Both the position numbers and the translations under genes were made by a program. DNA of 64,000 nt from an uncultured Prevotella sp. (GTDB lineage Bacteria; Bacteroidota; Bacteroidia; Bacteroidales; Bacteroidaceae), in contig CAJOCR010000004.1 of NCBI GenBank assembly GCA_905236755.1, positions 1 to 64,000 of the forward strand, written 5' to 3'. Shown piece after piece: positions 25,788 through 33,114 of the stretch (position 1 is its first letter; each line of letters opens with the position of its first letter). A model generated the notes under the pieces. The model ran no database searches, had not been told where the DNA came from, and saw only the letters and a list, made by a program, of their open reading frames with translations.

Positions 25788-27392
25788 ATGAATAGGAAAA
25801 TGAAAATGATATCAAAAAATATAGTTTCACTTGGTGGCTTCCTTATGGCTGGTGGCTTGCTTATGGCATCGTGTACCGCTAATTTTGAAAGCTACAACAC
25901 CAATCCCAATGAGGCTACAGAAGAAGATATGACACACGATAACTTGAGAGAAGGTTCTTTTTTCTCTCAGATGCAGCGTGGTGTGTTTGTTGTGGGAAAA
26001 GATATGGGTGGTGAGTATCAGATTACCGAGGCTCTGCAAGCCGACCTGTATGCAAGCTATTTGGCACCTACAATGAAATGGGGAAATGATAACCGTACTG
26101 ACCAGTATGTTATGTATATGCCTTGGGTGAACGCATTGTTCAACGATGCCTACGAGCGCATTATGCAGCCTTGGTATGAGATCAGAAAGGTATCTACCGA
26201 CAATTCTACAGCCCTTGCTATGGCTACTGTTGTAAAGGTATTGGGTATGCAGCGTGTTACCGATGCTTATGGTCCTATTCCTTATAGCAAGTTTGGTACA
26301 GCAGTTCAGGTTCCTTACGACACTCAGGAAGAGGTTTACAATAATATGTTCACAGAGTTGGCTCACGCCATTGAGGTGCTCACCGACTATGCCGACAAGA
26401 ACTCTTCAACCTATCTTGCCGACTACGACGATGTGTATAGCGGTAATGTGAAGAAATGGATAAAGCTTGCCAACACTCTTCGTTTGCGTATGGCTATGCG
26501 CATTTCTAATGTTAACGAAGCAAAGGCTCAGACAGAGGCTGCCACTGCCATCGGTAACAAATATGGTTTGATGGCAAGTGCCGACGACGATGCTTTGTTG
26601 CATCAGAGCAGCACCTTTACCTTCATTCATCCTTTGTATGAGATTGCTACCTCATGGGACGATGAGCACATGAGCGCTACTATGGAGTGCTACCTTGTTG
26701 GCTACAACGACCCACGTCTGGGTGTTTATTTCCAGCGTGCCACAGGCACAGGCGAGTTCAAGGGTATTCGTAACGGTAAGCAGAGCATCTCGAAGGAGCA
26801 GTATAAGGAGAATACCTCACGTATGAACTACGCTGCTAATTCTAATATGGAGTGGATGCGTGCTGCCGAGGCTTATTTCCTTATGGCAGAGGCTAAGCTG
26901 CGTTGGGATTTGGGCGAGCTCACAGCTCAGGAATACTACGAGAAGGGTATTCGCACTTCGTTTGCTTCGGCTAACGTGAGTGGTGCCGACAGCTATATTG
27001 CTAATGCCGACAAGTTGCCATTGAGCGAATATAAAGACCCTTACACCAATCGTTCTACAAATGTGAGCGGTATGCTTACTATGCGCAGCGTGGCATGGGA
27101 AGATGGCGACGACGATGCTAACATGGAGCGTATCATGATTCAGAAGTGGATAGCCCTCTATCCTAATGGTCAGGAGGCTTGGAGCGAGATGCGTCGTACT
27201 GGTTTGCCAGGCTGGGTGCGTCTGGAATCATATCGTGCTCAGAGCGATGTTCAGAACAACGAGATGATTAGTCGTATGAATTTCCCAACAACCGAGTTTA
27301 CCAATAACACCGACAATGCCAACGAGGCAGTGAAAATGCTTGGTGGCAAGGATGGTGCCGGCACTCGTCTGTGGTGGGATGTTAAAAGATAA
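25788..27392 (+). CDS. SusD-family glycan-binding lipoprotein (PUL2)
   Basis: 534 aa surface lipoprotein (LMASCTANFESYNTNPNEA, Cys about residue 29). SusD features: VTDAYGPIPYSKFG, KWIKLANTLRLRMAMRISNV, AAEAYFLMAEAKLRWDLG, and IQKWIALYPNGQEAWSEMRRTG. Begins at the base after the susC2 stop. The first in-frame ATG is 25788, with further Met codons at residues 5 and 7 that also precede the signal peptide. Confidence 0.93.
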   Translation: MNRKMKMISKNIVSLGGFLMAGGLLMASCTANFESYNTNPNEATEEDMTHDNLREGSFFSQMQRGVFVVGKDMGGEYQITEALQADLYASYLAPTMKWGNDNRTDQYVMYMPWVNALFNDAYERIMQPWYEIRKVSTDNSTALAMATVVKVLGMQRVTDAYGPIPYSKFGTAVQVPYDTQEEVYNNMFTELAHAIEVLTDYADKNSSTYLADYDDVYSGNVKKWIKLANTLRLRMAMRISNVNEAKAQTEAATAIGNKYGLMASADDDALLHQSSTFTFIHPLYEIATSWDDEHMSATMECYLVGYNDPRLGVYFQRATGTGEFKGIRNGKQSISKEQYKENTSRMNYAANSNMEWMRAAEAYFLMAEAKLRWDLGELTAQEYYEKGIRTSFASANVSGADSYIANADKLPLSEYKDPYTNRSTNVSGMLTMRSVAWEDGDDDANMERIMIQKWIALYPNGQEAWSEMRRTGLPGWVRLESYRAQSDVQNNEMISRMNFPTTEFTNNTDNANEAVKMLGGKDGAGTRLWWDVKR

Positions 27393-27419
27393 GATAGAAC
27401 CTTTTTAATACAGCATAAA

Positions 27420-28415
27420 ATGAAAGCAATAAAATATTTAATAGCTTTGGTTCTGACGGGAGCGTTGATGACTGCCTGTGACACCGATATTGAGCGTATC
27501 GATGTGCAGAAGCCACTGACCTACGATGATATGTATTATCAGAACCTGCGTGACTATAAGGCCAGCGACCATTCTATAGCTTTTATGTGGTTTGCACAGT
27601 ATGGCGCACAGAACTCTATGGCTGTTCGCTTTGCGGGGCTTCCTGACAGCTTGGATATTGTTTCGCTGTGGGGCGGTATTCCTGCAGCTGAGAACAAGGA
27701 GATATGGGAAGAACTTCGTTTCTGTCAGAAGGTGAAGGGCACCAAGATGCTTGTTGTTGCCATCACACGTATTGACGCTGAGACCGATGAGAAGGAATTC
27801 AAGAAGGTGTATAACGAGGGTCGTAAGAACGGCGACGCCGATATGATTAGCAAGAGTATTGACATGTATGCTGATTATTTTGCTGATCAGGTGTTTGAAA
27901 ACGACCTCGACGGCTTTGATGCCGACTACGAGCCAGAAGGCGACTACCTCTCAGGTGAGAAATTTGTGCAGTTTATGAAGCGCTTGGCATTGTATATGGG
28001 TCCTAACCCAGAGCAGACCAAAGAAGAGCGTTTGGCTTTCTTGAAGAAACGCTATCCAAACCTGAACATCACCGAGGCAGACTGCAACAAGATGCTTTGT
28101 GTGGATGCTCCTGGTTCGCCAACAACAGCTATTGAGCCTCTGTGTGAGTATTATTTCAAGCAGGCTTATGGTGGCGGCACAAGCGAGGGCTCTTGGCCTA
28201 TAGCTAAGACCGTGTTCTGCGAGAACGTGGGTGATAACTGGGGAACAGCTCTTCAAGGTTTGAAGAATCAGGCAAAGTATCAGCCTGCTAAGGGACGCAA
28301 GGGTGGTTTCGGTGCTTTCTTCGGTCACCGTAACTATAATGTTACTAAGCATAACCCAGAACCATACGCTATTCTTCGTGAATGTATTCAGTTGCAGAAT
28401 CCTGCAATTCACTAA
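27420..28415 (+). CDS. GH18 endoglycosidase-like lipoprotein (PUL2)
   Basis: 331 aa lipoprotein (LMTACDTDIE, Cys about residue 20). GH18 barrel with intact DxxDxDxE: LDGFDADYEP at about residues 163-172 (D164, D167, D169, E171), the last being the predicted acid. Neighbouring barrel pieces TKMLVVAITRID and MLCVDAPGSP are as expected. Likely an endo-beta-N-acetylglucosaminidase or an active relative working on N-glycans at the cell surface. Orthologous position to the PUL3 gene at 37866 and the pseudoenzyme at 17170. Activity is inferred from motif only. Confidence 0.87.
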   Translation: MKAIKYLIALVLTGALMTACDTDIERIDVQKPLTYDDMYYQNLRDYKASDHSIAFMWFAQYGAQNSMAVRFAGLPDSLDIVSLWGGIPAAENKEIWEELRFCQKVKGTKMLVVAITRIDAETDEKEFKKVYNEGRKNGDADMISKSIDMYADYFADQVFENDLDGFDADYEPEGDYLSGEKFVQFMKRLALYMGPNPEQTKEERLAFLKKRYPNLNITEADCNKMLCVDAPGSPTTAIEPLCEYYFKQAYGGGTSEGSWPIAKTVFCENVGDNWGTALQGLKNQAKYQPAKGRKGGFGAFFGHRNYNVTKHNPEPYAILRECIQLQNPAIH

Positions 28416-28555
28416 TAGAAAATTACGAATTTGAAATGTTGAATGTTGAATTGGTTGCCCCTTGGGCAATGATAAATTATTCAATTATGAATTATTTTCA
28501 ATAGTAAGACATTTGACTTAAACTTTTGAATTCTAAATTTAAAAATGAAAACGAA

Positions 28556-29737
28556 ATGAAAAAATACATATTTTTATCATTGGCTTTTCTGCTGTGTCTC
28601 ACAGGTTGCAAGGAAACACCAGAGTTTCATGATCAGGTGTTCCTCACTGGTACTCTGAGCTCGCAGAATATTAAATTCCTTGTTGACGGACAGTCTTCTC
28701 TTGGACTCACTGTTTCGTCGAGTGCAAAGGCAAATACAGATGTGAAGGTGAAGGTGGAAGCCGATCCAGCTAAACTTGATGCATATAATGCAGCTACTGG
28801 TCGCGCTGCCGTTCTTCCTCCTGCTGACAGCTATTCGCTTGATGGCAATACTGTTGTCATTGAAGCAGGAAAGGCTCAGTCAACAGCTCTTGAGATTAAC
28901 GCTGATGCAGAGAAACTTCAAGAGGGTGTGGCTTACTGTTTGCCTGTTTCTATAACAAGTGTTGATGGTGACGGACTGGGTGTTCTTGAATCATCACGCA
29001 CTGCATATATTGTGTTCAACAAGGTTATTGAGATTAAGGCTGCCGACTTGAACAAGGCTGCTTCATTTGATATTCTTGGTTTCGGTGGCGAGGACAGTCC
29101 TGTGAAGGCTCTCTCACAGATGACTCTTGAGATGAAGATTAAGCCAGAGTCGTTTGGTGGTATCAGTTCGCTTTGCGGTTGTGAGGAGAACTTCCTGTTC
29201 CGTTTTGGCGATGGTGCTGGTAATCCTGACAACAAACTGCAGTTGGCTAAGGCTTCTATTGGTACAGCTGCACATCCTGATAGAAAAGACCATTACGAGG
29301 CATGGGCTGACGACCCATTCGACACTGGCCAGTGGCATCATTTCGCAGCTGTTTATGATGGTAGCTGGTTGAGAGTGTATCTCGATGGCAAGCAGATTCA
29401 GGCAGTAGAAACTAAGGGTGGTACTATTAACTTGAGTATGGCTTACGATGGTCACTCATGGGACGACACATTTGCTATTGGCCGTTCTGTTGGTCACCAG
29501 CGTTTCTTCGATGGATTGGTTAGCGAGTGCCGTGTGTGGAATGTTGCTCGTACTCAGGCTCAGCTTCAGGATGGTGTTTGCTATGTTGATCCAAAGAGTG
29601 AAGGACTCATTGCCTACTGGCGTTTCAATGGCGAGATTCAGGACGATGGTACTGTTCTTGATGAAACAGGACATGGCTATAATGCCACTATCTATGGACA
29701 TCCTGTTTGGGTGCCTTATCAGAAGTGTCCATTCTAA
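28556..29737 (+). CDS. DUF1735 + LamG surface lipoprotein (PUL2)
   Basis: 393 aa lipoprotein (LCLTGCKETPE). DUF1735-like domain about 25-165 (LGLTVSSSAKANTDVKVKVEADPAKLDAYN..). LamG domain about 185-375 (GQWHHFAAVYDGSWLRVYLDGKQIQAVE, FFDGLVSECRVWNVARTQAQL, GLIAYWRFNGE). Start at 28556 (ATGAAAAAATAC) directly before the signal peptide; the frame is open from a TTG 30 bases earlier. The preceding 140-base gap holds a TGCCCCTTGGGCA hairpin. Confidence 0.87.
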   Translation: MKKYIFLSLAFLLCLTGCKETPEFHDQVFLTGTLSSQNIKFLVDGQSSLGLTVSSSAKANTDVKVKVEADPAKLDAYNAATGRAAVLPPADSYSLDGNTVVIEAGKAQSTALEINADAEKLQEGVAYCLPVSITSVDGDGLGVLESSRTAYIVFNKVIEIKAADLNKAASFDILGFGGEDSPVKALSQMTLEMKIKPESFGGISSLCGCEENFLFRFGDGAGNPDNKLQLAKASIGTAAHPDRKDHYEAWADDPFDTGQWHHFAAVYDGSWLRVYLDGKQIQAVETKGGTINLSMAYDGHSWDDTFAIGRSVGHQRFFDGLVSECRVWNVARTQAQLQDGVCYVDPKSEGLIAYWRFNGEIQDDGTVLDETGHGYNATIYGHPVWVPYQKCPF

Positions 29738-29767
29738 TTCAAAACTAATCTTTAAATTTTGAATACG

Positions 29768-30790
29768 ATGAAAATGAAATATTTAATGCTTTGTGGAGCG
29801 CTGTTCTTAGGAACAGCAGCCCTCACAAGTTGTAGCGAGGATGAATCATACGATGTGTATGGTTATGACTATACCCGTGCATATTTTAATGTTGCAAAGC
29901 AGACAACCAATGGTATGATAGTCAGTACTCCTGTTGGGTTGGTAACATCGCTTGATGCAAAGGTAGTGGTGAAGACAACTTCAGCTGCAACAAGCGACAC
30001 AAAGGTTGCGTTGGCTATTGACAATAGCGTTGTTGATGAATACAATAAAGAACACGGAACGTCTTATCTGCCTGTTCCTGATGGAGCACTCGAGCTGAGT
30101 TCGAATGTGGTTTCAATGAAAGCAGGTGAACTGGTAACAGAAGATACTGTGGATGTGAAAATCAATGAGGAAGTGGCTAAGAATATGAACAGTAGCGACG
30201 GATACTTAGCTGCTGTGGTTATTGCTTCGGCTGATAATGGTGTTCGTCCAAGTTCTAACGCTGCTATAACTTATATTCATTTAGGCTATTCAGAAAGCTG
30301 CATCAATGATGATGCAACAGAATTATTGGGACGGGCATGCAATCTTAGTGATGTGTCTTCTGTTTGGACTTGTCTTTCGGCAACAGGATGTGGCCTTGAT
30401 AAGAGTGGATTCAGTTCGTTGTTTGAAAGTTATTCATGGTATCGTCGTTGGAAATTCAGCAGCAAAGAGCCAAAGGCTGAATTTGTTGTTGACTTAGGCG
30501 ATACTCATAAAATATTTGCGTTTAACTTCTCTTGTGGTGTTATGAAGGGAGCCACTGTTTCGATTAGCACCGATAACAGCTCTTGGACAACTCTCGGTAA
30601 CACTGCCGAACATAAACCATTTAGTGTTAGAGATGGATGGGATACCATATCTTGGTATGTTCTATATTCAAGTATGTCTGCACGTTATGTCAAGGTGTCT
30701 ATTGATTTGGATATGAATCACTCAGACTGGGAATGGATGCAGTATGGATATGCATCAATAGATGGGTTCAACCTTGCTTATGCCGATTAG
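29768..30790 (+). CDS. DUF1735 + F5/8 type C surface lipoprotein (PUL2)
   Basis: 340 aa lipoprotein (AALTSCSEDESYDVYG). DUF1735-like domain about 25-170 (VALAIDNSVVDEYNKEHGTSYLPVPDGALELSSNVV). C-terminal discoidin-like (F5/8C) beta-sandwich about 190-338 (KAEFVVDLGDTHKIFAFNFSC.., ARYVKVSIDL). Predicted glycan-binding surface protein, the last PUL2 gene and colinear with 40116-41108 of PUL3. The opening SEDESYDVYG is nearly the same in the PUL3 paralogue. ATG at 29768 taken as start. Confidence 0.86.
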   Translation: MKMKYLMLCGALFLGTAALTSCSEDESYDVYGYDYTRAYFNVAKQTTNGMIVSTPVGLVTSLDAKVVVKTTSAATSDTKVALAIDNSVVDEYNKEHGTSYLPVPDGALELSSNVVSMKAGELVTEDTVDVKINEEVAKNMNSSDGYLAAVVIASADNGVRPSSNAAITYIHLGYSESCINDDATELLGRACNLSDVSSVWTCLSATGCGLDKSGFSSLFESYSWYRRWKFSSKEPKAEFVVDLGDTHKIFAFNFSCGVMKGATVSISTDNSSWTTLGNTAEHKPFSVRDGWDTISWYVLYSSMSARYVKVSIDLDMNHSDWEWMQYGYASIDGFNLAYAD

Positions 30791-30895
30791 ATATAAGAAA
30801 ATATAGTATAGTCGGAGATACATTATTCTCCAAATTACAAATAAGTTAGGTTTAAGTGGCCTGTTCTCCGTGAGGAGGGCAGGCTGTTTGAATTG

Positions 30896-30933
30896 ACCTC
30901 TCCCCCCGCCCTCCCCTGCAGGGAGGGAGCCTC
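30896..30933 (-). repeat. 38-bp G/C-rich repeat, left copy
   Basis: Exact reverse complement of 31195-31232; related to 5898-5945. Confidence 0.88.
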
Positions 30934-31194
30934 ACTCCGTTCAAATTATCAGCCTCTCCAATCCCCAACGCATTGCAAGCAATGCTAATGAATAAAGGAT
31001 AATATTTCAATTTCCTCTAAGTTTGCAGATGAATGCGGCTCAGCCGCCCAAGAAAGCATTATTTCAATATTTACATTTTTATAAAGTGGGCTAACCAACA
31101 GGCTAATTAATTGTTGTGCTTTTTTTTAAAAACTCTCAAATTGCTTGCTAATTACCTTAGTATCAACAGTTTTATGCGTAGAAAATGAGCTTGC

Positions 31195-31232
31195 GAGGCT
31201 CCCTCCCTGCAGGGGAGGGCGGGGGGAGAGGT
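31195..31232 (+). repeat. 38-bp G/C-rich repeat, right copy
   Basis: Perfect inverted partner of 30896-30933. Contains CTCCCTGCAGGGGAG, able to form a hairpin just before the fecR2 promoter module. Confidence 0.88.
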
Positions 31233-31238
31233 TGTTTT

Positions 31239-31273
31239 GGGGGTGGGTAAATTTCTTCTCAGTTGTTACAATA
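31239..31273 (+). promoter_or_regulatory. Promoter-like module before fecR2/PUL3
   Basis: GGGGGTGGGTA, 13 bases, TTGTTACAATA, matching 22358-22392 in both blocks and spacing. It ends 10 bases before the fecR2 ATG. About 29 of 35 positions agree. Confidence 0.6.
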
Positions 31274-31283
31274 TTATAAGCTT

Positions 31284-32255
31284 ATGAAAGAGTATCAAGA
31301 TATACATCAACTTGCCATTCGTTATTTTAACGGAACAATAACGAGAGAAGAGGAACACACTCTGCAGCAGTTTCTTGCTGGGGGTGAGGAAAATTGTGCC
31401 CTTTTCCGTGAATGGGAAGATGAATGGTCGGTAAGTCATATTGATGCTGCTGATACTCAAGATGCATGGATGAAGTTGCAGGATGCAATGGTGATGCAAG
31501 ATGAGGATGAAAAGCAGGAAACAGTAAGCATTAACTGGCGCTCGCTGTTGTATAGAGCTGCTGTGGTGCTCGTTGTTGTTGCATCGGTGGCTTATGCTTG
31601 GCTCTCGAAGCAGGAGGAACAATTCTATATCTGTAAGGCGCCAGAGGGCAATAAAACAGAGATTGTTTTGCCTGATAGCACTCATGTGTGGCTGAATGCA
31701 GGTTCGTCATTAAGCTATTCTTCAAAATTCAATGACGATAATAGAAATGTGAAACTTGAAGGAGAGGCTTATTTCGAGGTTACTCATCATGACAGCAAGA
31801 AATTTACTGTGAAAACAGCTAATTATGATGTTGTGGTGAAGGGTACAAAGTTTGATGTGGCTTCTTATCAGAGCGACCCTATCTCAATGGTGTCTCTGCT
31901 GAAAGGCTCTGTAGAGTTGGCTTATGATAAAGGCGTTATAGATATGAAACCAGGTGAACGAGTTGTTCTTGATAAGAAAACAGGTGAGTTCACAAAAGAG
32001 AAATATACAGGCGACAGTCGTGCCTGGATAGATAATAGAACAGAATTCGACAACATAAGCTTGATTGACTTGGCTCGTGTGTTATCGCGACAGTATGATG
32101 TTGCGGTGCATGTGCAGTCGGCTCGTCTTGCTAATACTCACTTCGCAGTTTCTTTACGGAACAAAGAAACGATACAAGATGTTCTTGATGCTCTTCAGAT
32201 GATAGAACCCATGAAGATAACGCGAGAAAAGAAAGATATTTATATAACAGAATAA
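31284..32255 (+). CDS. FecR-family anti-sigma factor (PUL3, no adjacent sigma)
   Basis: 323 aa inner-membrane protein. Cytoplasmic anti-sigma region about 1-80, membrane helix about 84-104 (LLYRAAVVLVVVASVAYAWL). FecR domain about 115-210 (KTEIVLPDSTHVWLNAGSSLSYSSKF.., EAYFEVTHHDSKKFTVKTANYDVVVKGTKFDV). C-terminal DUF4974-like part (RVLSRQYDVAVHVQSARLANTHFAVSL). Start is the ATG at 31284; a TTG 21 bases upstream lies in the promoter module. Oddity: there is no ECF sigma gene beside it and the susC downstream lacks an STN domain, so its sigma and receptor must be encoded elsewhere. Confidence 0.9.
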   Translation: MKEYQDIHQLAIRYFNGTITREEEHTLQQFLAGGEENCALFREWEDEWSVSHIDAADTQDAWMKLQDAMVMQDEDEKQETVSINWRSLLYRAAVVLVVVASVAYAWLSKQEEQFYICKAPEGNKTEIVLPDSTHVWLNAGSSLSYSSKFNDDNRNVKLEGEAYFEVTHHDSKKFTVKTANYDVVVKGTKFDVASYQSDPISMVSLLKGSVELAYDKGVIDMKPGERVVLDKKTGEFTKEKYTGDSRAWIDNRTEFDNISLIDLARVLSRQYDVAVHVQSARLANTHFAVSLRNKETIQDVLDALQMIEPMKITREKKDIYITE

Positions 32256-32262
32256 AAAACCT

Positions 32263-33021
32263 ATGTCTAAACCTATCTTATTACTATTCATTACGCTTCT
32301 TAACTTAATACCAACGAAAGGGTACGCTGAACCAATATTCATGAAAAATCTCATTGCCAACGAGAGAGTTCATGATTTTGGAACCATCATGGAGATAAAG
32401 GGAAAAGTGAGCTACACTTTCGTGTTAACAAACAAGGATAAGAATCCCGTTGTTATTAGCAATGTGAATGCTTGGTGTGGCTGCACTACATCAGAGTATT
32501 CTAAAGCCCCTATAATGCCAGGAAAAACAGGCAAGGTAACTGTAACCTTTGATCCAAACAGCCGCCCGGGAAAGTTTAGCAAGGAAGTTGTTGTTATGCT
32601 TAACGATGGCAAGGCATATATGCGCTTATGGGTAAAAGGAAATGTTGTTCCTTATCTTCATCCCGTAACCGAAGACCACCCATATTATTTTGGTGAAGGA
32701 CTCTACATGAGTATGAAGGTGCTGCCTTTTGCCAATCAAGGCGTAGGCGTTTCACAGAAGTTTATTTTGCGTGTGGCTAACAACACCAAGAAACCAATGA
32801 AGGTTACTTTGCAGAAGAAACCATTTAACAAGGTTTTGAAGGTGCCTGCAGAAATAACATTGAAGCCTCTTGAGAGAAAAGAGGTAAAGGTATCCTATGC
32901 TTATCCTAAGCACTATAGCTATGATCGCCACCTTTGGATTGATATCACTGTTAACGGTAAAAAAGTAAAGCCTATGCAGGTGAGATTCTTTGGCGATAAG
33001 AATGTGCTTCACATGAAGTAG
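32263..33021 (+). CDS. DUF1573 periplasmic protein
   Basis: 252 aa with a signal peptide (about 1-22, IPTKGYAEP). DUF1573/ASH-like Ig fold at about 35-130 with the family signature VHDFGTI.., YTFVLTNKDKNPVVISNV, WCGCTTSEYSKAPIMPGKTGKVTVTFDPNSRPGKFSK. The second half looks like another immunoglobulin-like domain (QKFILRVANNTKKPMKVTL). Role unknown; the CGC pair may bind metal or form a disulfide. Only 7 bases after fecR2 and 93 before susC3, so it seems built into the PUL3 transcript, an uncommon position. Confidence 0.82.
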   Translation: MSKPILLLFITLLNLIPTKGYAEPIFMKNLIANERVHDFGTIMEIKGKVSYTFVLTNKDKNPVVISNVNAWCGCTTSEYSKAPIMPGKTGKVTVTFDPNSRPGKFSKEVVVMLNDGKAYMRLWVKGNVVPYLHPVTEDHPYYFGEGLYMSMKVLPFANQGVGVSQKFILRVANNTKKPMKVTLQKKPFNKVLKVPAEITLKPLERKEVKVSYAYPKHYSYDRHLWIDITVNGKKVKPMQVRFFGDKNVLHMK

Positions 33022-33114
33022 TATCAACTATTCCTCTTAAGAGGTTTTATCTATAAACTATCTTTTTATAAACCTATTAATTCATTATTATAATTAACTT
33101 AATTGTTACGCGCT

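Larger units (their letters stand above)
30791..31283. other. PUL2-PUL3 boundary with inverted G-rich repeats
   Basis: 493 bases. Two perfect inverted 38-bp copies of a G/C-rich hairpin repeat (30896-30933 and 31195-31232) bracket about 260 bases. Also a GCATTGC hairpin (30970-30986) and the promoter-like module at 31239-31273. No gene, and no transposase or sigma factor between the repeats. Confidence 0.75.

Noticed and set aside
30896..31232. The 38-bp inverted repeats as ends of an insertion sequence
   Set aside because: Only 261 bp lie between, no transposase, no visible target duplication; the repeat is also found elsewhere alone.
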